A stretch of DNA of 64,000 nt. It comes from Camellia lanceoleosa. Taxonomy: Eukaryota; Streptophyta; Magnoliopsida; Ericales; Theaceae. Under the pieces are notes generated by a model that was given only the letters and a program-made list of their open reading frames with translations, did no database searches and was not told where the DNA came from. The position numbers and the translations under genes were made by a program. Location: positions 105,240,682 to 105,304,681 of the forward strand of contig CM045762.1 in NCBI GenBank assembly GCA_025200525.1. The letters run 5' to 3'. This document shows, in pieces, positions 11,905 through 23,851 of the stretch (its first letter is position 1; every line of letters begins with the position of its first letter).

Positions 11905-14900
11905 TGTGACGCCCCGAATCTACACTATTGGTTGCATTCAAGGAAGATTCACTAATGAGTCCTATGGTCAATAACTAAGTAAGATCCCAGATCGTCGGAG
12001 GAGTCAAATTAGCCTCCCTTCTAAGTCCGGCTTTCTTAGGCAGCGCACTACCCTTTTGACAGATCTTAAAAGGTATTGACACAAGGTCTCATAAGCAACG
12101 ATAAGGTTCATACATATAAATATATAGAACATAAGTACATAACAACCTCGAATATTCTTAATTCCAAAGGCTTGTTCCATTACATTACATCCCAAAAGGA
12201 AAATTTAAATCTTCACATGAGCCTTACAAAATATCAAAAGGGATTTCTAACTTTCCTAAGATGGCCAAAAGTCTTTGAAGGTTTCTGTGCTCGCTGCCTC
12301 CACTATAAACTCCTCTTCAAGACTGCATGACACGCCGTGAGCTTTGAATGCCCAGTAAACACACACACACCCCATCCCTTTTTCCCAGTCCAATACACAA
12401 TCACAAATATAACATCAATTAGTAAATCATGATACTCAACCAAATAAACAAAGGGTTACAAGTTAGATGTTAGTAAACTAGAAATCCCCCAAAGAGATTT
12501 CGTCCTCCCAACCACAAGAATTGGACACCAGACTATTCCGAACTCCCTCTTTGTCTTTGCTTTGCGAGAACTAACCTCGGATGCCTACCAACGGTATATA
12601 TCAGCGTAAGCGCCAACCCAGGCCTCAAAAGGAATAGCGAAAAGAAAAAGTTTTATCTCCTGAATCCAACCTCATCCTTTCAGAAAAATTTTTATCATCC
12701 TGAATGTCCCATCCGGACCCAACCTTATCTCACTATTCAAACCGTCGCAAGGAGTTCGAATACGTCCGTTCCATTCTAGGGTTTACGTGACAACTGCTTG
12801 CGCAAGACTCTAACTTTCAAATAGGGAACGCATCCTAGAAATCCATATATCACATATTCTCATCTTTTCATTACTCAAGTGATCGAAAACCCAATACCCT
12901 CCCAATTAGGTTTCCCGTTGAGTTAAATGTTTTAAGACAAGGTTAGTCCTAACTTACAAGATAATAATATCCACATAAGCATGCATCCTTAAGATGAGAA
13001 AGATAAATAGCATAACATAACAAATATAATATCATGCCATGATATGATCATAAGCTGTTAAACATTTTCATGAATACAAGGGCATAAAACATCCATACAT
13101 AACAAAATTTTCAGATTTAATATCACATAAAGATTAAAATGAAAGGACTATTTTAGATCTTCCACCGGACTCGGCCTTCCTATAGTTCGTAGAGAATTTG
13201 ATTTAGTTTCTAGAACATTTTTCTGAAATGGGATTGATTTTCTAGATTTTAAGTTATTTAGAAAATATTCCAGTGCTGTCCAGATCTGTCGACCGTTACG
13301 AAAATTTGATTTTCTTACAAAACGCTTCATGTTTTTTGATGAAACCAATTTTAGTTGAAAGCTAACACCTTAAGGAAGGTTTTGACATAAAATAGAGGTC
13401 CAGAATAATTTTGTACATTTTTCTAGAATATCTGGAAGTGGGCTGCAAAAACAGATTCTAGGGTAAAATATCCAAAACAAGAAAATTTATGAGAAAAGGG
13501 TTCCACCGAGGGAAAGCTTTCGTTTCTTTTGTGAAGAAAGCATGCTAACTAATATATATTTAACTCAGAAAGTTTTCTTGAAGGTGTGCCTTTGGAAAGT
13601 TTGAGAGATTGGTATAAAAAGATGGTTTTGTGCCAAAATGGGGAAAATACAAGAGAGATGGAATCAATACTCAACTTTTAGCATTTTTAACACAAGTAAC
13701 TCATCAATAATAGATCTGAAAACATTATTTAGAACCCTTAGAACATGTATTTGAAAAAGGAAAGTGAAAGAGAAGGTTGTGTTGTGGCTTACGATTAAGC
13801 TTGCACAAGAAGGCTCTCTTCTTCCTCCCTCTTCTTCTCTTAGACTTTTCTCTCTTGCTCTCCTCCCTCTCTCTAGCCGAAATGTGTGTGTGGGTGTGGT
13901 GTTTGTGCTTGCAAGCTAGGGGGTGTTGGTATTTATAGGCAAGTTTTGATGCAAAAAGTCCTAAAAGCCCACTAGTTGAAAATGGATGGAAAGTTTAGGA
14001 TTTGTTTGAAGTGTTAAAGGAAATAGGGATGATTTGGGAGGCTTACTCAAGGATTTGGCAAGATTTAGTTAAAATAGAACTAGTTTAGGAATTAGCATCC
14101 TAGGTCTAGGGTACTAGGTGGTGTTTCTTTTTAGAATTTCATGATGATATATCTTGAAAGTTGTCTCCTCACTTTTTCCTAGAATGATGGGTTATTTTTT
14201 TTTATTAATTTTAGGCACAAGGGCACATCCCTCAAGGTGTATACATATATATTTTACAAGATTGATGGTACTTCAAGGTACAAGGTACAAGTACTAGTTT
14301 TGGGGTAATTCTTGAAATTAATAAAAGAAATGAGGGCTTGGAATTAAACTCATGTATTGGGACCTTATTTATGTATTTAATTATGATCTAGTTTGGTTTA
14401 GGGCTAATTTCAATACTCATAGCAAATCTTTATTGGTAATAAATTCATTATTGCTCCAAGATTCAAGAGATTTGTTTGTACTAAGTATAATGATGACGGC
14501 TAGTCATGTCCTCAAGATTTGGGAAGATTTTCCTATTTATTTTGTGTACAAATCTTGGAAATTGTAAAACATAATGTTAAAAAAAGATTTTAGGGTTCAA
14601 TTGTATATATAAATATATAATGGTACTTGTTTAAGGTCAATTTGTGATTTAATAAAAATGTGAGGGCTTGGGCTCAATTAAAATATCTATTTCAAGTGAA
14701 GAGTTAATAAATTAGTGTTTAGGAAAAATAATTCGGTTTGTATTATCTTGCTTTGAATTTAAAGGTAAATAACTGAATGAAGACTGTAAAAACCGGAAGT
14801 TAGGGTTTAGAGCAATTAATCTAAAATTTGAGAGTTAAATAATTAATATTAGAGTGTTATGATTCTAAGCTTCCAGGGTCGATTTGGATTTGTATGGGTT

Positions 14901-15021
14901 CGTCCGTGATACGTTTTCGGCTCTAAGGTTTAATTTATAGCAATCAACGAATTAAAGGCTTTGTTATAGTAACTCAAAATTTTGGGACCTAATAAGGTCT
15001 ACAAAAGTTAGGGGTCTCACA
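11905..15021 (-). repeat. 3' LTR of the LARD-like element (3,117 bp)
   Basis: On the minus strand it opens with TGTGAGACCCC (15021) and closes with GGGGCGTCACA (11905). A TATA-type promoter (CTATAAAT, minus strand, 13938-13931) divides U3 (about 1.1 kb) from the R/U5 side. A purine-rich leader follows in the direction of transcription (13800-13880). The 71-codon frame at 14352-14567 also occurs unchanged in the other LTR at 19201, only because both lie in the conserved half. I do not regard it as a gene. Confidence 0.92.
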
Positions 15022-16756
15022 ACCTATCCCCCTTAAAATAAATTTCGTCCTCGAAATTTCAAACATTCTTCATTTCTCAAATGTTGTGGGTAATTAGCCG
15101 GATCATCTTCTTCTCTCAAGTTCTTCTTCCTTTGCCCAAGCCATAATTGGTCTCATTCTAATAATAGCGTTTGAATCAAATTCTGCCCTAATTAATGACG
15201 TTATGAGATAAGCTAACCTCCCGCACTTCTTGAACTATTCAGTATATAGGTAATGACACCGCTGCTCCAGTGCGAGGGCTTGTATTGCCAATTTCCTGAT
15301 GTGGCGATCTACACTTTCCATTGTGTTTGTTGATTTGTTGAATCATTAATCTATCCCCCTTAAAATAATAAAAGCATTCTGTTGGATAGGTAAGTCATCT
15401 CCTTTTTTTGGTAATTGCGTAACAATTCTATTTTTAAGATGAGGTCAGAGGAAGGTATCTTCATGTCTTAGGAATTGAAAATTAATCATATAAACATTTC
15501 CTAGTTGCATCTTCCCTAAGCTCGTCATTAATCATATCCATCTGCTCTTGTCTATCCCTTACATAAGGTGCTAATGTGGTCTGGTTTCCAGTGTTCTTTA
15601 GCCCTTTCCTTTTAAATAGTCATCCTTGACTTCCTTTCGTATAATTGCTGTCCCTTTCTATCTTGGAGTATGTTGTTGTATTCTTCCGGTTGCTCCTTTT
15701 TGGTTCCTCACGACGTTGGGTTTCCTTTCCACAACCTCCAAATCCTCTTGGATTCTACCTCCTCTCATTCTGAAGTTATTTCCACAAAAATGGTAAGACT
15801 CCTCCAAAATTTGATTCTTGATAGGGTTTGGTATTTCAGCCACGGTTACTAGTCCATTCTTAAGGTTTCATTTTCCTGGTACTGCATTCCTATTGTTGCT
15901 TGTGAGCTCGTGTTATTACTTGTCTCGAAATATGGTCCACCATTTGTCGTTCTTTGAATGAGGTGAGGCGTTAGTCAAATTCTAACTACGGAGGCAATTC
16001 TTTATGGGTAAGCAACTAATCTTAAGTTAGTGTTTAATTATCCTATGGTGTTCTCGCAGCACAACTTCATGTATACATAATAATAATTACAAGATTCCTA
16101 AAATTGGATTGAAGTGGAGACGAAGAATACGAAGCAGTTATGGTGATAACATCAGGATTAACTGAAATATGGATGAATGGTATGATGTTATGGTTTTAAT
16201 TGTGATCAAGGTTATAGATGTAGTGACTAAACTAGATATTTAACTTGAAACTGCGTTGGCCATATCCGCTGCTTCAAACCGAACATCCAAGATTCACATC
16301 GAGTAAAGAAAATGAAATTATTTACAACAAGCCTTGGGCTAAATAAAATAATCAAGGGTCAAAGGAGGTCAAATTTACAAATAGTAGTGTATAAAACAGG
16401 ACTAGATGGACAAGACTTAATCTTGGAAAATGATGACATCGAATAAAGGTTATGAATACAAGACGAGGGTATGACAATCGATAGAAGACGGGTAGAACTA
16501 AAGTACCCCTACTGCCCTATGTGAGGCTGTATTCAAAGTTAAAACCATTTCACGATCCTGAAGTAAGTCCTCATGAGTTGATCTTGGTGTGCCCAAAATT
16601 CGAAGAAATTTCCTAAGATAGGTCAAGAAATATTTTATTTTCGATGTCCCTGATAGAATCGATAGTGTAATAATATAACATCGTCGGGGCAAGGTAGTCT
16701 CTAACCGCAGGTCGAAACGCGTGGGTAAGGGTTGAACCTATGCTCTGATACCAAGT
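15022..16756 (-). other. Internal region of the LARD-like element
   Basis: It is 1.7 kb long with no recognisable retroviral domain on either strand. The longest minus-strand frames, about 60 residues at 15658-15843 and 16498-16692, resemble nothing I know. They could be decayed gag or chance. The only functional marks are the polypurine tract at its left end and the primer-binding site at its right end. Confidence 0.8.
16741..16753 (-). promoter_or_regulatory. Primer-binding site (initiator Met tRNA)
   Basis: TGGTATCAGAGCA on the minus strand lies three bases inside the right LTR. It is the standard plant primer-binding site for the 3' end of initiator methionine tRNA and fixes the orientation of the element. 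Confidence 0.95.
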
Positions 16757-19700
16757 TGTGACGCCCCGAATTTACACTATTGGTTGCAGTCAAGGGAGAG
16801 TCACTAATGAGTCCTATGGTCAATAACTAAGTAAGATCCCAGATCGCCGAAGGAGTCAAATTAGCCTCCCTTCTAAGTCCGGCTTTCTTAGGCAAACAAG
16901 ACTACCCTTTTGATGATCTTAAAAGGTATTGACACAAGGTCTCATAAGCAACGATAAGGTTCATACATATAAATATATAGAACATAAGTTCATAACAACC
17001 TCGAATATCCTTAATCCCTAAGGCTTGTCCCATTACATTCCATCCCAAAAGGAAAATTTAAATCTTCACATGAGCCTTACAAAATATCAAAAGGGATTTC
17101 TAACTTTCCTAAGATGGCCAAAAGTCTTTGAAGGTTTCAAGCTCGCTGCCTCCAAATTATAAACACCTCTTTGGCACCTGGCATGACACGCCGTGAGCTT
17201 TGAATGCCCAGTAAACACACACACACCCCATCCCTTTTTCCCAGTCCAATACACAATCACAAATATAACATCAAATAGTAAATCATGATACTCAACCAAA
17301 TAAACAAAGGGTTACAAGTTAGATGTTAGTAAACTAGAAATCCCCCAAAGAGATTTCGTCCTCCCAACCACAAGAATTGGACACCAGACTATTCGGAACT
17401 CCCCTTTTTGTTGCTTTGTTGCAGAACTAACCTCAGATGCCTACCAACGGTTATATACCGCGTAGCGCCAACCGTAGGGCCTCAAAAGGAATAGCGAAAA
17501 GAAAAAGTTTTATCTCCTGAATCCAACCTCATCCTTCCAGAAAAAGTTTTATCATCCTGAATCTCACCATTCAAACCGTCGCAAGAAGTTCGAATACGTC
17601 CGTTCCATTCCAGGGTTTACGCGACAACTGCTTGCACAAGACTTTAACTTTCAAATAGGGAACGCATCCCAAAAATTCATATATCACATATTCTCATCTT
17701 TTCATTACTCAAGTGATCGAAAACCCAATACCCTCCCAATTAGGTTTCCCGTTGAGTTAAATGTTTTAAGACAAGGTTAGTCCAAACTTACAAGATAATA
17801 ATATCCACATAAGCATGCATCCTTAAGATGAGAAAGATAAATAGCATAACATAACAAATACAATATCATGCCAAGATATGATCATAAGCTATTAAACATT
17901 TTCATGAATACAAGGGTATAAAACATCCATACATAACAAAATTTTCAGATTTAATATCACATAAAGATTAAAATGAAAGGACTATTTTAGATCTTCCACC
18001 GGACTCGGTCTTCCTATAGTTCGTAGAGAATTTGATTTAGTTTCTAGAACATTTTTTTGAAATGGGATTGATTTTCCAGATTTTAAGTTATTTAGAAAAT
18101 ATTCCAGTGCTATCCAGAATCTGTCCAGATCTGTCGAATCCGTTATTTAAAATTTGATTTTCTTCCAAAACGCTTGATGTTTTTTGATGAAACCAATTTT
18201 AGTTGAAAGCTAACACCTTAAGGAAGGTTTTGACATAAAATAGAGGTCCAGAATAATTTTGTACATTTTTCTAGAATATCTGGAAGTGGGCTGCAAAAAC
18301 AGATTCTAGGGTAAAATATCCAAAACAAGAAAATTTATGAGAAAAGGGTTCCACCGAGGGAAAGCTTTCGTTTCTTTTGTGAAGAAAGCATGCTAACTAA
18401 TATATATTTAACTCAGAAAGTTTTCTTGAAGGTGTGCCTTTGGAAAGTTTGAGAGATTGGTATAAAAAGATGGTTTTGTGCCAAAATGGGGAAAATACAA
18501 GAGAGATGGAATCAATACTCAACTTTTAGCATTTTTAACACAAGTAACTCATCAATAATAGATCTGAAAACATTATTTAGAACCCTTAGAACATGTATTT
18601 GAAAAAGGAAAGTGAAAGAGAAGGTTGTGTTGTGGCTTACGTACTAAGCTTGCACAAGAAGGCTCTCTTCTTCCTCCCTCTTCTTCTTAGACTTTTCTCT
18701 CTTGCTCTCCTCCCTCTCTCTAGCCGAAATGTGTGTGTGGGTGTGGTGTTTGTGCTTGCAAGCTAGGGGTGGTGTTGGTATTTATAGGCAAGTTTTGATG
18801 CAAAAAGTCCTAAAAGCCCCCTAGTTGAAAATGGATGGAAAGTTTAGGATTTGTTTGAAGTGTTAAAGGAAATAGGGATGATTTGGGAGGCTTACTCAAG
18901 GATTTGGCAAGATTTAGTTAAAATAGAACTAGTTTAGGAATTAGCATCCTAGGTCTAGGATACTAGGTGGTGTTTCTTTTTAGAATTTCATGATGATATA
19001 TCTTGAAAGTTGTCTCCTCACTTTTTCCTAGAATGATGGGTTATTTTTTTTTATTAATTTTAGGCACAAGGGCACATCCCTCAAGGTGTATACATATATA
19101 TTTTACAAGATTGATGGTACTTCAAGGTACAAGGTACAAGTACTAGTTTTGGGGTAATTCTTGAAATTAATAAAAGAAATGAGGGCTTGGAATTAAACTC
19201 ATGTATTGGGACCTTATTTATGTATTTAATTATGATCTAGTTTGGTTTAGGGCTAATTTCAATACTCATAGCAAATCTTTATTGGTAATAAATTCATTAT
19301 TGCTCCAAGATTCAAGAGATTTGTTTGTACTAAGTATAATGATGACGGCTAGTCATGTCCTCAAGATTTGGGAAGATTTTCCTATTTATTTTGTGTACAA
19401 ATCTTGGAAATTGTAAAACATAATGTTAAAAAAAGATTTTAGGGTTCAATTGTATATATAAATATATAATGGTACTTGTTTAAGGTCAATTTGTGATTTA
19501 ATAAAAATGTGAGGGCTTGGGCTCAATTAAAATATCTATTTCAAGTGAAGAGTTAATAAATTAGTGTTTAGGAAAAATAATTCGGTTTGTATTATCTTGC
19601 TTTGAATTTAAAGGTAAATAACTGAATGAAGACTGTAAAAACCGGAAGTTAGGGTTTAGAGCAATTAATCTAAAATTTGAGAGTTAAATAATTAATATTA

Positions 19701-19871
19701 GAGTGTTATGATTCTAAGCTTCCAGGGTCGATTTGGATTTGTATGGGTTCGTCCGTGATATGTTTTCGGCTCTAGGGTTTAATTTGCTAGCAATCAACGA
19801 ATTAAAGGCTTTGTTATAGTAACTCAAAATTTTGGGACCTAATAAGGTCTACAAAAGTTAGGGGTCTCACA
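16757..19871 (-). repeat. 5' LTR of the LARD-like element (3,115 bp)
   Basis: It is a direct repeat of 11905-15021 with the same TG...CA ends and TATA-type promoter (CTATAAAT, 18787-18780). The U3 half (about 18185-19871) is almost identical to its partner. The U5-side half (16757-18180) differs by many substitutions and several indels, including a deletion of over 20 bp near 17558 relative to 12700. Confidence 0.92.
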
Positions 19872-21216
19872 GTGTTAACCGGAGATACTAGTGGGGGTCA
19901 GTAGAGTTCGGGTTTGAAAGGTAAGTGTGTAAACATGAAGGTATATTTGGTGTTAAGGTGGGTATGTTATGCCTTTACAATGTTAATTAGGCAAAAATTA
20001 ATTACTTGTGCATGACATTTTTAAAAAGGAACTCTCCCTTTTAACCTTATTCTTTCTTAAAATCCTTTTTACTCTGCTATTTTTCTTTAAGTTGTCAAAA
20101 AAAATCTAATTTATCTTATAAAAGATGTGCCTGGAGAGTAATATTTTAGTAAGTATGAAATTACATGTGTGGGGACATATTTTTTTAATGACGACGTGGC
20201 CGAGGTGTCACCGAGTACCAACCGAGGTGCCACGTGTCATGGTCATGATGTCGAGATGATCTCGGCAAGGCCGAGGTTATCTCCGAAAATATCAGAATCC
20301 GAGATAAGCGGATAAGGGACAAGAGTCCTAGAATGATGAAAGACTTCAGTTTGGGTTAAGGTAAGACTCTTAGAGAGTTTATCCTAATCCTACTTGGAGT
20401 CCAAGATTAGCAATAATCCTAAGTCTATTGAAGTTAGGCTTCTATTGGGACTAGAATTGTGTTGGCTATAAAAGGGAGGCACCCCCATGGGTCTAAGGTA
20501 TGTCTTTTATGCTCTGTCTAATGAGTTAAGCACTATTTGTTATCTTTGAGAGATATTTTTACTGACTTGATCGTCGGAGTGCCCCCGGGTGGACGAGCCA
20601 CCGCCAGAATCTCTTCTTTCTGTTGTAGGTCATTCGGGCTTAACCTATTCTGCTGGTGTTCTCTAGTTGAGTACTAAGTTGGCAGTGTGGTCGGAAATTG
20701 GCACACACAATTTGGCACCGTCTGTGGGAAAGAATGGAGAATAGATGGCCAATGACGAACAAAAAGAGAAGGTTAGGGACGACACCCCTACTGAGAGTGG
20801 GAAACATATTGACCTTGACGTCGAAGAAGACAACTGCAACGAAGAGACTCGTGATAAGAATCACGGAGGAAAGGACGTCGGCCAAGAGGGCGGTGTACCA
20901 AAGAAATCGGACTGGAACGAGTATTAGAACTAGGACGATCTCCAGGTATGGAAAGATAGAAGCCTACGGAGGGACGACGAAATGAAGGGAATGACGGACA
21001 AATTAGCGGACCTGCAAACGGTCATCAATTTCTTGATGCAGAACAACGTCATGCGGCCACTGTTCTTGCTACAAGATACGCCGATTCCAGCGGCCAGGAA
21101 AGGTATACAGAAATGGGGGCAGAAAACGGTTCCTGTAGTCCCTCAGCATGGCGGGACTAAGGGACATTCTCATCGGCCTTCGCGGGAGGTCGGGCATGGA
21201 GAATCCCAGAAAACAT

Positions 21217-21372
21217 GATCTCGGCCTAGATGATTAGGTCCGAAAAGAGAAGAGCTCAGCGTAAAGTGAGCAGATCCCAGATTCCAGAAGACAAGATCTC
21301 GGCCTAGATGACTAGGTCTGAGAAGAAAAGAGCTCAGCCTAAAGTGAGCAGATCCCAGATTCCAACAAACAA
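21217..21372 (+). repeat. Two tandem 78-bp units inside the TRIM-like element
   Basis: Both copies (21217 and 21295) begin GATCTCGGCCTAGATGA, share AAGAGCTCAGC and end in GCAGATCCCAGATTCCA. They differ at only a few positions. The array lies between the gag-like frames and the 58-bp array. Confidence 0.85.
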
Positions 21373-21390
21373 GAGACCAAGGTCATGTTT

Positions 21391-21680
21391 AACACTTGTT
21401 GAAACTTGAGAAAAGTTTACAAGTTGAAGTTAAACCGAGATAATGTTTAACACTTATTAAAACTTGAGAAAAGTTTACAAGTTGAAGTTAAACCGAGATG
21501 ATATTTAACACTTGATGAAACTTGAGAAAAGTTTACAAGTTGAAGTTAAACCGAGATGATATTTAACACTTGTTGAAACTTGAGAAAAGTTTATAAGTTG
21601 CAGTTAAACCGAGATGATGTTTAACACTTGCTGAAACTTGAGAAAAGTTTACAAGCTAAAGTTAAACCGATGTCATGATT
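21391..21680 (+). repeat. Five tandem 58-bp units inside the TRIM-like element
   Basis: The word AACACTTG/AACACTTA recurs at 21391, 21449, 21507, 21565 and 21623, exactly 58 bp apart. Each unit contains AAACTTGAGAAAAGTTTA and AAGTTRAACC-type sequence. Because the period is exact, expansion was by whole units, followed by point changes. Confidence 0.92.
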
Positions 21681-22295
21681 GAAGGAAGGAATGATATAGG
21701 TTCCATCACCTCAGGATGCTGAGATAATAGAACCTAGAGGGCAGTTGTGGGGACATATTTTTTTAATGACGACACGTGGCTGAGGTGTCACCGGAGTGCC
21801 AGCCGAGGTGCCATGTGTCATGGTCATGATGCCAAGATGATCTCGGCAAGACCGAGGTTATCTTCGAAAATATCGGAATCCGAGATAAGCGGATAAGGGA
21901 CAAGAGTCCTAGAATGATGAAAGACTTCAGTTTGGGTTAAGGTAAGACTCTTAGAGAGTTTATCCTAATCCTACTGGGAGTCCAAGATTAGCAGTAATCC
22001 TGAGTCCAGTGAAGTTAGGCTTCTATTGGGACTAGGTTTGTGTTGGCTATAAAAGGGAGGCACCCCCATGGGTCTAAGGTATGTCTTTTATGCTCTGTCT
22101 AGTGAGTTAAGCACTATTTGTTATCTTTGAGAGATATTTTTACTGACTTGATCGTCGGAGTGCCCCCAAGTGGACGAGCCACCGCCGGAATCTCTTCTTT
22201 CTGTTGCAGGTCGTTCAGGCTTAATCTATTCTGCCGGTGTTCTCCAGTTGAGTACTAAGTTGGCAGTGTGGTCGGAAATTGACATACACAACATG

Positions 22296-22740
22296 ATAAA
22301 AGTATGATTTTTCAAAAGTTTAGGGTGGGGAGAAGGGGTAGTAGCCCGTCTACCATCTTCTATATGTCCGCTACTGCCTAACAATTTAAAATAAACTTTT
22401 TACAGCTTGCTCCATAAATTCAAGATTTTTGGTGAGGTGGGAAACATAAGCATAATTAAAAAATAAAATTTGGCACATGAATTCTGAAATGAAGGTAACA
22501 CTAGGTGGGATAGTATGGGATATGGGATGGGATGCAAGTAAACTGAGTTGGTCACTTGGTCACATGACATATGCATATGTTGGCCTCCAAATGCATATTA
22601 TTTGGTCGACTGCTCCAACACATATAAGCAACCCGACTTCCCCTTGGTTTGGGACTCTCTTCCACCCCTCACAGCTTCTATTTGGTAGCAAAAGCCAACA
22701 CAACTGCCTCTTCTACACCTCTATCTATCTCTCGATATCA
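22296..22740. other. Spacer between the TRIM-like element and the first CACTA element
   Basis: Noncoding sequence with no repeat or gene that I can support. A 119-codon frame starting at 22477 runs across the CACTA boundary at 22744 and so is accidental. Confidence 0.6.
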
Positions 22741-22759
22741 CTACACTACAAGAATTTAC

Positions 22760-23240
22760 GATTTGTCGACCACTTTTGCCAACTAAAAAAAATTTGGTCA
22801 CAAAAAAATGTCATTTGGCGACCAAATATTAATTAGTCACGAATGATCATTATTTTTGACGACCAAATATTATTGGTCGCAGAAGGTTATATTTTGGCGA
22901 CCAAAAAATGACTTGGTCGCAGAAAGTGATATGCTTTTGCCGACCAACTACATATTTGGTCGTGGAAGGTCACATATTTTTTGGCGACCAAAAATTTGGT
23001 TGCGAAAAACTTATTTTTAGCAACCAAAAAAAATTAGTCGCCAAATTAGTACTTTTAGCGACTAATATTTTAATCGCCATTGATTGAGATTTGGCGACCA
23101 AAAAAATTTGGTCGGCGAAGGTACCTTTTTTGCGACTAATATGGTCTTTTGGTCGCCAAAAATTTGGGAGGGAAATTTGATTTTTAGTGGGGCGGGAATT
23201 GAAATTTTTTTGCGACAAATAAATTTGGTCGCCAATTTTA
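22760..23240. repeat. Left subterminal repeat block of CACTA 1
   Basis: About ten pairs of GGCGACCAAA and its reverse complement are spaced 20-45 bp apart, alternating in orientation so that each neighbouring pair could fold back. The block stops at the A-rich run near 23280, after which a CT-rich, 5'-UTR-like stretch begins. Confidence 0.9.
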
Positions 23241-23851
23241 AAACAACGTCGTTTTGTACCATGAAAGCAGAGGGGAAAAAAAAAAAAAAGAAACCCTAAT
23301 CTCCATTGTCTCTATCTTGCTGTGTCTCGGTCTGCCCTCTCCCTCTCTGTGTTCTTTCTCTCAATCGGTGCCCACTCTTTCTAGCTCACCGAAGTCCCTC
23401 GCCACCGTTGCTCACATCCGTCGCACATCGCCACCGCCGCAAATCGCCATCACCCTCTGTCTTTCTCTCACACAAAGGGAGCGATTACTGGGTATTCGCC
23501 AAAAGCATACGTATGCATACGGTACCATGATTTTTGCACTCTCTATCGTCGGTTGAAGACATTGTTTACTGGGCAAGGCTGGATTCTTCCTTCTGCCTGG
23601 TCCTCTGTCGAACGGGTATCCAGAAAGATTTTTGGGAATGTCTCTCCTGATGTTGTTGCAGAGAGAAGTGCCCTAATTCAAGAGTGTTTATGATACATTC
23701 TGCACTCCAGGTTTTCATGTTAGATTTGTTTCATGTTTGTATAGTAAATGGAACCCACATTGTAAATTGTCTATGGATGATGAAGTCTCTTAGGGACAAA
23801 TTTGGCCATATCATTCTGATCATATCTTTTACTCGCGTGGCATAAGTGCAG

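Larger units (their letters stand above)
11905..19871 (-). mobile_element. Complete non-autonomous LTR retrotransposon (LARD-like), 7,967 bp
   Basis: Two directly repeated LTRs (11905-15021 and 16757-19871) flank a 1,735-bp internal region. The 5-bp TSD GTGTT is present on both sides (11900-11904 and 19872-19876). The initiator-Met primer-binding site reads TGGTATCAGAGCA on the minus strand next to the right LTR. A polypurine tract reads AAGGGGGATAGGT next to the left LTR. The element therefore reads right to left. No gag, protease, RT or integrase frame is recognisable, so it must have depended on another element for reverse transcription and integration. Confidence 0.93.
20168..22290 (+). 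mobile_element. Small non-autonomous LTR retrotransposon (TRIM-like), 2,123 bp
   Basis: LTRs of 542 bp (20168-20709) and 545 bp (21746-22290) both open with TGTGGGGACATATTTTT and close with CACA. The 5-bp TSD ACATG sits at 20163-20167 and 22291-22295. The internal region starts with ATTTGGCACCGTCTGTGGG, a primer-binding-site type seen in plant gypsy elements. It ends in a purine tract (AGAGGGCAG) just before the right LTR. Each LTR has a TATAAAAG box (20467-20474 in the left copy). The internal 1,036 bp encodes no recognised protein. Short frames at 20698-21218 may be a gag relic. Confidence 0.93.

Noticed and set aside
14352..14567. A 71-codon frame identical at 14352 and 19201, suggestive of a conserved small protein
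   Set aside because: The identity follows from both copies lying in the U3 half of the two LTRs, where all sequence is nearly identical. The frame is on the strand opposite to the element's transcription.
20698..21218. Lys/Arg-rich frames in the TRIM-like element as a functional gag
   Set aside because: Three short overlapping frames, no zinc knuckle and no recognisable gag motif. Kept only as a possible relic.
22737..22750. Alternative CACTA start in the doubled CACTACACTACAAG
   Set aside because: Starting at 22744 gives a 13-bp perfect match to the other end and an exact CTA duplication. An earlier start gives neither.
22477..22836. A 119-codon plus-strand frame
   Set aside because: It crosses the left end of CACTA 1 at 22744, so half of it is transposon terminal sequence. 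There is no recognisable domain.
22760..23240. CRISPR-like array of regularly spaced short repeats
   Set aside because: The repeats alternate in orientation, vary in spacing and sequence, and sit just inside CACTA terminal repeats in plant DNA. They are transposase-site arrays.
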